Below, piece by piece: positions 38,896-46,389 of a stretch of DNA of 48,063 nucleotides. The stretch is from an uncultured Eubacteriales bacterium (GTDB lineage: Bacteria > Bacillota > Clostridia > Oscillospirales > Oscillospiraceae), in assembly GCA_900546075.1 (NCBI GenBank), contig URBH01000009.1, forward strand, positions 1 to 48,063, read 5' to 3'. Made by a program: the position numbers and the translations under genes. The notes under the pieces are model-generated. The model ran no database searches and was not told the DNA's origin. It was given only the letters and a program-made list of their open reading frames with translations. How positions within the stretch are numbered: the stretch's first letter is position 1; each line of letters opens with the position of its first letter.

Positions 38896-40332
38896 ATGGC
38901 AAAAGAGAAAAAGGTGGAGCAGATCACCGACATGGAGGTCGATTTTGCGCAGTGGTATACGGACGTGTGCCGGAAGGCCGAGCTGGTGGAGTACGCCTCC
39001 GTCAAGGGCTTTACCATCCTGCGCCCCTATGGCTACGCCATCTGGGAGAACATGCAGCGGATCATGGACGGCGAATTCAAGAAAACCGGCCATGAGAACG
39101 TGGCAATGCCCGTGCTGATCCCGGAGAGCCTGCTGAAAAAGGAAGGCGAGCTGGTCAACGGATTTGCCCCCGAGGTGGCCTGGGTCACCATGGGCGGCAG
39201 TGAGAAGCTGGAAGAGCGTCTGGCCTTCCGTCCCACCTCCGAGACCATGTTCTGCGACCACTGGTCGAACATTCTGCAAACCTACCGGCAGCTGCCTATG
39301 CTGTATAACCAGTGGTGCTCCGTCATCCGTTGGGAGAAGACCACCCGCCCCTTCCTTCGTTCCCGGGAATTCTGGTGGCAGGAGGGTCACACCATCCATG
39401 AGACCGCCGAGGAGGCCAAGGCCGAGACGGAGCAGCAGCTGAACTGCTATGCCGATTTCTTTGAAAATGTCCTGGCCATTCCTGTGGTACCCGGCCAGAA
39501 GACCGAAAAGGAGAAGTTCGCCGGCGCCGAAGCGACCTACACCGTGGAGTGCATGATGAAGGATCACAAGGCGCTTCAGGGCGCGACCTCCCACTATTTC
39601 GGCGACAAGTTCAGCCGTGCTTACAACGTCACCTTTACCGGCCGGGACAACAAGCAGCAGTACCCCTTCCAGACCTCCTGGGGCAGCACGACCCGGATGA
39701 TCGGCGCGGTCATCATGACCCACGGCGACAACAACGGCCTGGTTCTGCCCCCCAAGATCGCCCCCATTCAGGTTATCATTCTGCCCATCGCCCAGCATAA
39801 GCCCGGCGTTCTGGAAGCGGCGGCGCAGCTGAAAGAGCGTCTGGTGAACGCCGGATTCCGGGTGAAGGTGGACGATTCCGACAACTCCATGGGCTGGAAG
39901 TGCGCTGAGTACGAGATGAAGGGCGTGCCGCTGCGGGTAGAGTGCGGCCCGAGAGATCTGGAAAACGGCCAGTGCATTCTGGTGCGCCGGAACGACGGCG
40001 AGAAGACCGTGATCAAGCTGGAAGACCTGGAACAGGCCGTGGAAGCCCAGCTGGAGCTGGTGCAGAAGGGCATGTACGAGAAGGCAAAGAAGAATCTGGA
40101 GGAGCACATCTTCGAGGCGCACTCCATTGAGGAGGCCAAGGAGCTTCAGCAGAAGAACGGCGGCTTCATCAAGACCATGTGGTGCGGCGACGAAGCCTGC
40201 GAGCTGAAGATGAAAGAGGTCGCCGGCATGTCCTCCCGGTGTATGCCGCTCAAGCAGGAGCATCTGGGCGACACCTGCGCTTGCTGCGGAAAGCCCGCCA
40301 AGCACATGATTTACTGGGGCGTAGCGTACTAA
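38896..40332 (+). CDS. proS: Proline--tRNA ligase, archaeal/eukaryal-type
   Basis: Class II synthetase charging tRNA-Pro. The 478-residue product is the short form without the bacterial insertion (editing) domain. It has motif 2 region SVIRWEKTTRPFLRSREFWW, EGHTIHETAEEA, motif 3-like GSTTRMIGAVIMTHGDNNGL, an anticodon domain and a C-terminal cysteine domain (CGDEAC...CACCGKPAKHM) ending in tyrosine (GVAY), the hallmark of the archaeal type. I prefer ATG 38896, since GAGG at 38883-38886 is properly spaced; ATG 38887 abuts it. A terminator follows. Confidence 0.95.
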   Translation: MAKEKKVEQITDMEVDFAQWYTDVCRKAELVEYASVKGFTILRPYGYAIWENMQRIMDGEFKKTGHENVAMPVLIPESLLKKEGELVNGFAPEVAWVTMGGSEKLEERLAFRPTSETMFCDHWSNILQTYRQLPMLYNQWCSVIRWEKTTRPFLRSREFWWQEGHTIHETAEEAKAETEQQLNCYADFFENVLAIPVVPGQKTEKEKFAGAEATYTVECMMKDHKALQGATSHYFGDKFSRAYNVTFTGRDNKQQYPFQTSWGSTTRMIGAVIMTHGDNNGLVLPPKIAPIQVIILPIAQHKPGVLEAAAQLKERLVNAGFRVKVDDSDNSMGWKCAEYEMKGVPLRVECGPRDLENGQCILVRRNDGEKTVIKLEDLEQAVEAQLELVQKGMYEKAKKNLEEHIFEAHSIEEAKELQQKNGGFIKTMWCGDEACELKMKEVAGMSSRCMPLKQEHLGDTCACCGKPAKHMIYWGVAY

Positions 40333-40350
40333 GAAGCAATAGACGAAAAT

Positions 40351-40376
40351 GCAGGTCTGCTGAAAGGCAGACCTGC
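40351..40376 (+). terminator. proS terminator
   Basis: Perfect 10-bp stem GCAGGTCTGC/GCAGACCTGC with a 6-nt loop, followed by TTCT. Confidence 0.7.
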
Positions 40377-40411
40377 TTCTGAGGCCGTAAGTTTACATAA
40401 TATGGAGGAAT

Positions 40412-40930
40412 ATGGAGAAAATTCTGATTATTGGCTGCTCCGGCAGCGGAAAATCCACCCTTGCCGTGGCTTTGGGGGAAAAGCTGGGCTTGCCGGTGGT
40501 GCATCTTGACCAGCTGTGGTGGAAAGAGGGCTGGCGTAATGTGACCCGGGAGGAATTTGACTCCCGGCTGGCCATGGCGATGAACATGGACGGATGGATC
40601 ATCGACGGAAATTACAGCCGCACCATGGAAATGCGGCTGGCGAAATGCGACACCGTTATTTATCTGGATTTTAACCGCTGGGCGTGCCTGCGGGGGATGT
40701 GCCAGCGGGTGTTCGGCAATTACGGGAAGGTGCGTCCCGACATGCCGCAGGGCTGCCCCGAGCGGTTTGATCCGTCCTTTGTGAAGTGGATCTGGGATTA
40801 CAACAAAAACAACCGGGTGCGCAATTACATGTACCTCGCCAAGACGAAGCACGCCAAGGCGATCGTTCTGAAAAACCGGAAGGAGGTCAAGGCATTCCTC
40901 CGGAATCTGGGGGACACGCTGCCCGATTGA
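40412..40930 (+). CDS. P-loop kinase-like protein (adenylate-kinase / topology-modulation type)
   Basis: A 172-residue protein with N-terminal Walker A IIGCSGSGKSTLAVAL, HLDQLWWKEGW, a DGWIIDGNYSRT segment and DTVIYLDFNRW, the pattern of small AAA/adenylate-kinase-like proteins often labelled 'DNA topology modulation protein'. Those labels rest on weak evidence; a nucleoside, sugar or other small-molecule kinase is equally likely. GGAGG lies just 3 bases before the ATG, which is unusually tight. Stands alone between two terminators. Confidence 0.8.
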   Translation: MEKILIIGCSGSGKSTLAVALGEKLGLPVVHLDQLWWKEGWRNVTREEFDSRLAMAMNMDGWIIDGNYSRTMEMRLAKCDTVIYLDFNRWACLRGMCQRVFGNYGKVRPDMPQGCPERFDPSFVKWIWDYNKNNRVRNYMYLAKTKHAKAIVLKNRKEVKAFLRNLGDTLPD

Positions 40931-40947
40931 AGCCCAATATAAAAAAG

Positions 40948-40977
40948 TACAGCCCCAACCGTCAGGTTGGGGCTGTA
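40948..40977. terminator. Bidirectional terminator between the P-loop gene and gdhA
   Basis: Perfect 13-bp stem TACAGCCCCAACC/GGTTGGGGCTGTA with a 4-nt loop. The A-run on its left gives a U-run for minus-strand (gdhA) transcripts. Confidence 0.85.
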
Positions 40978-40991
40978 GAGATATTGAATTC

Positions 40992-42326
40992 TTACACGAT
41001 GCCCTGGGCGGTCATGGCGTCGGCAACCTTCAGGAAGCCCGCAATGTTGGCGCCAGCAACGTAGTTGCCCTCCATGCCGTATTCCTTGGCGGCGGCATCC
41101 AGATTGTGGAAGATGTTCACCATGATGGTTTTCAGCTTGGCGTCCACTTCCTCGAACGTCCAGCTGAGGCGCTCGGAGTTCTGGGTCATTTCCAGCGCGG
41201 AGGTGGCGACACCGCCCGCGTTGGAGGCCTTGCCGGGGCAGAACAGAACGCCGTGCTCCTGCAGGTAGGCGGTGGCGTCCAGAGAGGTGGGCATGTTCGC
41301 GCCCTCGGCCACGGCGAAGCAGCCGTTTGCCACCAGCGTCCTGGCGTCGTCCAGCAGAAGCTCATTCTGGGTGGCGCAGGGCAGCGCCACGTCGCACTTC
41401 ACCGTCCACACGCCCTTGCCCTCGTGGTAGACGGAGTTGGGACGGGCCTTGGCGTACTCGGTCAGACGGGCGCGGCGCACCTGCTTGACGTCGATGAGGG
41501 TGGCCACATCGATGCCGTCGGGATCGTAGATCCAGCCGGTGGAATCGGAACAGGTGACGGGCTTGGCGCCCAGCTGCCAGGCTTTTTCGATTGCGTAGGT
41601 CGCCACGTTGCCCGCGCCGGAGACCACAACGGTCTTGCCCTCCAGGGATTTGCCGTTGCAGCGGAGCATTTCGTCCGTCAGGTACAGCAGGCCGTAACCG
41701 GTGGCTTGGGTACGGGCAAGGCTGCCGCCGTAGGAAAGACCCTTGCCGGTGAGCACGCCCTCGTACAGATTGCGGATGCGCTTGTACTGGCCGAACAGGT
41801 AGCCGATCTCCCGGCCGCCCACGCCGATGTCACCGGCGGGAACATCGGTATCCGCGCCGATGTACTTATACAGCTCCGTCATGAAGCTCTGGCAGAAGGC
41901 CATGACCTCCCGGTCGGACTTGCCCTTGGGGTCAAAGTCGGAGCCGCCCTTGCCGCCGCCGATGGGCAGGCCGGTGAGGCTGTTCTTGAACACCTGCTCA
42001 AAGCCCAGGAACTTGATGACGCTTAAGGTAACGCTGGGATGGAAGCGCAGACCGCCCTTGTAGGGGCCGATGGCGCTGTTGAACTGGACGCGGTAGCCGT
42101 TGTTCACCTGAACCTGACCCTTGTCGTCCACCCAGGGAACCCGGAACAGAACGGCACGCTCAGGGGTGGTCAGGCGCTCCAGCAGAGCGTCCCGGCGGTA
42201 AGCGTCCTCGTTTTTCTCGATCACGGGACGCAGAGATTCCAGAACCTCATAGACCGCCTGATTGAATTCGGGCTGGTCGGGATTTTGCTTTTTGACCCGG
42301 GCAAGGGTCTCGTCAACATAACTCAT
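40992..42326 (-). CDS. gdhA: Glutamate dehydrogenase, hexameric type
   Basis: Interconverts 2-oxoglutarate plus ammonia and glutamate. The 444-residue length and motifs are those of the hexameric S50-I family: KGGLRFHPSV, LPIGGGKGGSDFDPKGKSD (catalytic Lys), ADTDVPAGDIGVGGREIGYL, Rossmann loop VVSGAGNVATYA and CSDSTGWI. The Ser after the second beta strand favours NADP(H), though cofactor choice is not certain. I set the start at MSYVDETLARV (42326); GGAGGG lies about 11 bases upstream. With the serine dehydratase nearby this suggests active nitrogen handling, though the genes are not in one operon. Confidence 0.95.
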   Translation of the reverse strand: MSYVDETLARVKKQNPDQPEFNQAVYEVLESLRPVIEKNEDAYRRDALLERLTTPERAVLFRVPWVDDKGQVQVNNGYRVQFNSAIGPYKGGLRFHPSVTLSVIKFLGFEQVFKNSLTGLPIGGGKGGSDFDPKGKSDREVMAFCQSFMTELYKYIGADTDVPAGDIGVGGREIGYLFGQYKRIRNLYEGVLTGKGLSYGGSLARTQATGYGLLYLTDEMLRCNGKSLEGKTVVVSGAGNVATYAIEKAWQLGAKPVTCSDSTGWIYDPDGIDVATLIDVKQVRRARLTEYAKARPNSVYHEGKGVWTVKCDVALPCATQNELLLDDARTLVANGCFAVAEGANMPTSLDATAYLQEHGVLFCPGKASNAGGVATSALEMTQNSERLSWTFEEVDAKLKTIMVNIFHNLDAAAKEYGMEGNYVAGANIAGFLKVADAMTAQGIV

Positions 42327-42363
42327 GAACAAATGTCCCTCCATGAAAGATTGGTATGCCCGA

Positions 42364-42392
42364 ATTGTAACAGAACCGGGCGGAAAAAACAA
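42364..42392 (-). promoter_or_regulatory. Promoter of gdhA
   Basis: On the minus strand TTGTTT, a 17-nt spacer and TACAAT, about 38 bases before the start at 42326. Confidence 0.5.
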
Positions 42393-42489
42393 GGGGTATC
42401 TGCAACTTTTTCGTCGCAGAACTGCATTTTCCACAAAACTGCCAATCCCCGAAGGCGGAAAGAAAGGAGATTTGGAATATTGGAAACCG

Positions 42490-43617
42490 TCATCTTGCCC
42501 GGGGGAGGATCTCCTCCCGGATGACCGAAACGAGGGCGTCCAGCTCCTCGGCGGTGGTGTCCCGGCTCAGAGAAACCCGGAAGGAGCCGTCTATGATTTC
42601 CGGCGAAAGATTCATGGCTTCCAGCACGTGGCTACGGTGCCCCTTGGCGCAGGCGGAACCGGCGGAAACGCAGATGCCATGATCCTGCAGAATGTTGATG
42701 GTGTTCTGGGTGGGGACGCCGGGGACGGACAGGGACAGAATGTGGGGCGCGTCGTGAGCGCCGTTGACGACCAGCCCCTCCAGCTCGGAAAGTTGGGAAA
42801 CGGCATGCGAAAGCAGCGCCCTTTCCCGGGCGGCGTCCGCGTTAAATGTGGCGGACAGGGCAGCGCAGGCGGCGGCAAAGCCGAAAATGGCCGGGGTCGC
42901 CTCCGTGCCGCTGCGGTAGCCGCCCTCCTGCCCGCCGCCCTGGAGCAGCGCCGGGAAGGATTTCAGCCGGGGAGAAACGTACAACGCGCCGCAGCCCTTG
43001 GGGCCGTGGATTTTATGGGAGGAAACGGAGATCAGGTCGGCGCCCAGGGCCTTGGCGGCGAAGGGAACCTTCAGGAAGCCCTGCACCGCGTCGGTGTGGA
43101 AAAGGGCGTCGGGGCAGAGCCGGTGGGTCAGCCGCGCCATCTGCCGGATGGGCATGACGGAACCGGCCTCGTTGTTCACCATCATGACGGAAACCAGAAT
43201 GGTGTCCTTCTGCAGAGCGGCTTTCAGCGCGTCCATAGAAATGCGCCCCAGACTGTCCGGCTGCAAATAGGTTACGGAGAAGCCCCGGGCTTCCAATTCC
43301 TTCATGCAGTTCAGAATGGCGTGATGCTCAATGGCGGTGGTGACGATGTGCTTTCCCCGCTTGCCCATGCGCTTCACGGTGCCGAACACGGCCCAGTTGT
43401 CGGCTTCCGTGCCACCGGAGGTGAAGAACACCCGGTCAGGCTCCGCCCCCATGGCGGCAGCGACGGCGTGGCGGGCGGTGCGCAGCTCCCGGGCGGCGCG
43501 GATGCCGAAATCGTACAGGGCGCTGGGGTTGCCCCAGTTTTCGGTCAGCGCCTTTGTCATAGCCTCCACCGCTTCCGGGCAGGGACGGGTGGTGGCGGAA
43601 TTGTCAAGGTAAATCAT
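42490..43617 (-). CDS. Cysteine desulfurase (NifS/IscS type)
   Basis: PLP enzyme that takes sulfur from cysteine for Fe-S clusters or tRNA thiolation. The 375-residue product has MIYLDNSATTRPCPEAV, FTSGGTEADNWAVFG, TTAIEHHAIL, SVMMVNNEAGSVMP, the PLP lysine in SVSSHKIHGPKG and the catalytic cysteine in SAGSACAKGHRSHVL. ATG 43617 is 21 bases after the mnmE stop, so it is the last gene of NUDIX-GNAT-mnmE-desulfurase. No iscU or mnmA is visible nearby. A link to wobble-uridine modification with MnmE is an inference from position. Confidence 0.92.
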   Translation of the reverse strand: MIYLDNSATTRPCPEAVEAMTKALTENWGNPSALYDFGIRAARELRTARHAVAAAMGAEPDRVFFTSGGTEADNWAVFGTVKRMGKRGKHIVTTAIEHHAILNCMKELEARGFSVTYLQPDSLGRISMDALKAALQKDTILVSVMMVNNEAGSVMPIRQMARLTHRLCPDALFHTDAVQGFLKVPFAAKALGADLISVSSHKIHGPKGCGALYVSPRLKSFPALLQGGGQEGGYRSGTEATPAIFGFAAACAALSATFNADAARERALLSHAVSQLSELEGLVVNGAHDAPHILSLSVPGVPTQNTINILQDHGICVSAGSACAKGHRSHVLEAMNLSPEIIDGSFRVSLSRDTTAEELDALVSVIREEILPRAR

Positions 43618-43638
43618 ACGGATATCATCCTTTTTCGG

Positions 43639-45000
43639 TTATTTTCCCACGCAGAACCGCTCGAAAATTCGCGCGGTGATGTCCTCCCGGACGGTTGCGC
43701 CGGTGATCTCGCCCATGGCTTCCATGGCCTGCTCCACGTCGGTGAGCACCGCGTCGGGGGTAACCCCCAGCTGCAGGCCCTGCAGCGAGCGCAGCATGGC
43801 TTCGTAAGCCCGGCGGATGGCGTCAAACTGCCGGGCGTTGGTGAGAATGGAGCCGTCGCAGGGCGTTTCGTTTTCAAACATGGCGTCAACGGCGTCCGCA
43901 AGCCGGTCAAGCCCCTCGCCGGTTTTCGCGCAGATGGGAATGACGTTCAGGAAGGGCAGCTCCCCGGGCTCCACGGCGCTGCCAAGGTCTGTTTTATTGA
44001 TGAGCGCCACCGCGTTCTCCTGCTCCATGCACAGATCGATGATGGCCTGATCCTCCCCGTCCAGCGGCTGGGAGCCGTCGCAGACGAAAATCACTAGATC
44101 GGCGTTCTCCACCGCTTCCCGGGAGCGCCGGACGCCTATGGCTTCCACGGTATCGGCGGTTTCCCGGATACCGGCAGTGTCGATGAGCCGCAGACGGGTG
44201 GAACCCAGCAGCACCGTTTCCTCCACGGTATCCCGGGTGGTGCCGGGAACGTCAGTGACGATACAGCGGTCGAACCCGGCCAGCGCGTTCAGAAGGCTGG
44301 ATTTGCCCACATTGGGCTTGCCTACGATGGCAGCGGCCACGCCTTGCCGGAGGATGCGACCCTGACCGTAGGTTTGCAGCAGGGCATACAGCGCTTTGGC
44401 ATCGCCCCGAAGGCTTTTCCTGTATTGTTCAAGGCCAAAATCCTCAATATCCTCGTCTGGGTAGTCCAGCACCGCATGGAAATGGCTGCACAGATTGGTC
44501 AGATCGTCGTAAATGGGCGCGAGCTGCTTTTGCAGCCTGCCGCCCACCTGCCCCGCGGCGTTGGCGGCGGCGTCGGCGGTATCCGCTTCAATGAGATCGA
44601 TGACGGCCTCCGCCTGGGTCAGATCCATTTTCCCGTTGAGGAAGGCGCGTTTGGTGAATTCCCCCCGCTTGGCGGGAAGCGCCCCGGCGAGATACAAAGC
44701 CTCCAGTCCCGCCGCCAGCACGGCAGGGGAGCCGTGGCAATGAAATTCCACGGTGTCCTCGCCGGTGTAGGAGTGAGGGGCGCGGGAGACCACCGCCATG
44801 CACTGGTCAATGACCCGACGCTGCTTGTCGTGAAGAGCCCCCAGAACCAGACGGCGGTCGGCGGTGTCCCCCAGGGACTTTCCGCTATTCAATGTAAATA
44901 CCTTATCCGCAGCCGCAATGCAGCCGTCACCCGACAGGCGGATGATGCCGATGGCGGAAACGGAAGCGCCGGTGGATACGGCGGCAATCACGTGGGACAT
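43639..45000 (-). CDS. mnmE: tRNA uridine-5-carboxymethylaminomethyl modification GTPase MnmE
   Basis: With MnmG it modifies wobble uridine 34 of several tRNAs. The 453-residue product has the N-terminal folate-binding domain (ISTGASVSAIGIIRLSGDG-like start AAVSTGASVSAIGIIRLSG, then HCHGSPAVL and GEFTKRAFLNGKMDLTQAEA), a helical domain, the G domain with GKPNVGKSSLLNAL, DVPGTTRDTVEE, DTAGIRETAD and NKTDLG, and the C-terminal FCVGK whose cysteine is conserved. Complete. Usually mnmG lies next to it; it is not in this window. Confidence 0.96.
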   Translation of the reverse strand: MSHVIAAVSTGASVSAIGIIRLSGDGCIAAADKVFTLNSGKSLGDTADRRLVLGALHDKQRRVIDQCMAVVSRAPHSYTGEDTVEFHCHGSPAVLAAGLEALYLAGALPAKRGEFTKRAFLNGKMDLTQAEAVIDLIEADTADAAANAAGQVGGRLQKQLAPIYDDLTNLCSHFHAVLDYPDEDIEDFGLEQYRKSLRGDAKALYALLQTYGQGRILRQGVAAAIVGKPNVGKSSLLNALAGFDRCIVTDVPGTTRDTVEETVLLGSTRLRLIDTAGIRETADTVEAIGVRRSREAVENADLVIFVCDGSQPLDGEDQAIIDLCMEQENAVALINKTDLGSAVEPGELPFLNVIPICAKTGEGLDRLADAVDAMFENETPCDGSILTNARQFDAIRRAYEAMLRSLQGLQLGVTPDAVLTDVEQAMEAMGEITGATVREDITARIFERFCVGK

Positions 45001-45021
45001 AAAAAGCCTCCTGATTTGATT

Positions 45022-45489
45022 TTACGCTCGGAGATAGGTCATCCGGCATACCGTTCCATACGGAGCGCTTTTCTGCGCACCGTCCATGCGAAAGCCGTAA
45101 TGTTCATAAAAACCGATGGCCGGGTCGTTGTTTTCCAACACCCAGAGTGTGACAGGGGAGCGGCGGTCAAGGCAGCTCAGCGTGGCATCCATGAGCTTCC
45201 GACCAAGACCCAGACCCTGGGCTTCTTTCAATAGATAGATGGAAAATACCTCACCGGCACCGGAATCGTCTGTACCGTAGCAGCTGAAACCCACAATCTT
45301 TCCGTTCAGCCGGACGACGAGGGTGTTTTCCGGCCAGCGGCGGGCATTCTCCTGACATTTTTCCAACGTCTGACGGGCGATAAATGCTTCCGGCATCCGG
45401 CCGGTGTAGGTTTCCTGCCAGCTTTTCCAGTGTACGAAACCCTTCCCGTTGGTATCCTCGGGGCGCATCGGATGAATGTTGACGTCCAT
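45022..45489 (-). CDS. GNAT family N-acetyltransferase
   Basis: A 155-residue acetyl-CoA-dependent acetyltransferase fold. It has NGKIVGFSCYG, GEVFSIYLLKEAQGLGLGRKLM (the acetyl-CoA loop Q-x-x-G-x-G/L) and VTLWVLENNDPAIGFYEHYGFRMDGAQK, all standard GNAT features. The substrate is unknown. GGGAGG precedes the ATG. It lies between the NUDIX gene (14 bases) and mnmE (21 bases) in the same operon. Confidence 0.88.
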   Translation of the reverse strand: MDVNIHPMRPEDTNGKGFVHWKSWQETYTGRMPEAFIARQTLEKCQENARRWPENTLVVRLNGKIVGFSCYGTDDSGAGEVFSIYLLKEAQGLGLGRKLMDATLSCLDRRSPVTLWVLENNDPAIGFYEHYGFRMDGAQKSAPYGTVCRMTYLRA

Positions 45490-45503
45490 TTGGGAAACCT
45501 CCC

Positions 45504-46115
45504 TTATTCTTTCTGCAAAAATGCCAGAGGGTCGCCCTCATCGGCAATGAAGTGCATCAGCATGTACGCGCACATAATGGCCACGTTTTCCTCCCGAAGA
45601 ATCCGCTTGCATTCCGCCCGGTCGGCGAGGATCACCTGAATGTCCTCCGACGACTCCTGATGCGCCGAGGTGGGTTCGCCGCTGCAATAGCCGAATACGG
45701 TGCCGCAGCTTTCGTCGGTCATGCCGATGGTGGTGAAAAACGGCCGGGAACAGGCGCCCGCGTCCACCGGGGTAAAGGTAAGCCCGGTTTCCTCGTACAT
45801 TTCCCGGATACCGGCGGCTGCCGTGTCCTCGCCGCTTTCCACAAGACCGGCGGGAAATTCGTAGACGTAGTCCCCCAGGGGGTAGCGGTACTGGCGGACG
45901 AGGACGACCCTGTCCTTTTTCTCCCCGTAAACGCCGAAAAGAACGACGCCGTCGGGCTTGTTCTCGTGAGAAACGGCCTTGAGCTGCTCGATTTTCTTTG
46001 CCCGGGAGGCGACAAAATAGGGCGCGGACATTCCGTCCCGGTGGACGGCCTCGAATTCATAAAAGTTCAGAAACCGGGTATCAGACAATTTTTTGATGTT
46101 TCCGATTCGGCTCAC
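45504..46115 (-). CDS. NUDIX hydrolase, ADP-ribose pyrophosphatase-like
   Basis: A 203-residue NUDIX protein with the full box GLVESGEDTAAAGIREMYEETGL (shown whole it is 23 residues: G at position 1, E at 7, REMYEE at 15-20); here GLVESGEDTAAAGI is followed by REMYEETGL. Upstream VVLVRQYRYPLGDYVYEFPAG is typical of ADP-sugar pyrophosphatases. GTG 46115 is the start, with AGGAGG 8 bases upstream. First gene of the four-gene operon, behind a promoter at 46147-46175. Confidence 0.88.
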   Translation of the reverse strand: MSRIGNIKKLSDTRFLNFYEFEAVHRDGMSAPYFVASRAKKIEQLKAVSHENKPDGVVLFGVYGEKKDRVVLVRQYRYPLGDYVYEFPAGLVESGEDTAAAGIREMYEETGLTFTPVDAGACSRPFFTTIGMTDESCGTVFGYCSGEPTSAHQESSEDIQVILADRAECKRILREENVAIMCAYMLMHFIADEGDPLAFLQKE

Positions 46116-46146
46116 TGCGGACGCCTCCTAAAATCCATAATACCTT

Positions 46147-46175
46147 ACTATATCATTATAAAATCAAAAAAGCAA
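46147..46175 (-). promoter_or_regulatory. Promoter of the NUDIX-GNAT-mnmE-desulfurase operon
   Basis: On the minus strand TTGCTT, a 17-nt spacer and TATAGT, about 30 bases before the GTG start. Confidence 0.5.
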
Positions 46176-46208
46176 TGATATTCCGCTCAAATTCCGGGCA
46201 TACTTCCA

Positions 46209-46375
46209 TAGGGAACCTCTGATTGAATCGTCTTCGGCTGAACAGCGGATCTTTTTCCCCAGCTGTTCGGTGCCAAAAGTGGGAAATACATACAGTATTC
46301 CTCCACTTTCGACACCTTCATCTGGTGAAAAATCTCTCGCTGTCAGCCCTCGCCGATTTAATCAGAGGTTCCCTA
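46209..46375. mobile_element. MITE-like palindromic element, copy 3
   Basis: 167 bases with inverted ends (TAGGGAACCTCTGATTGAAT on the left, the complement of TAGGGAACCTCTGATTAAAT on the right, one mismatch), GGCTGAACAGCG/CGCTGTCAGCC arms and a core (about 46279-46304) identical to that of copy 1. The right end abuts the ribosome site of the germination gene (AGAGGAGGGG). The whole element can fold into one long hairpin. Confidence 0.75.
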
Positions 46376-46389
46376 GAGGAGGGGAAGCC

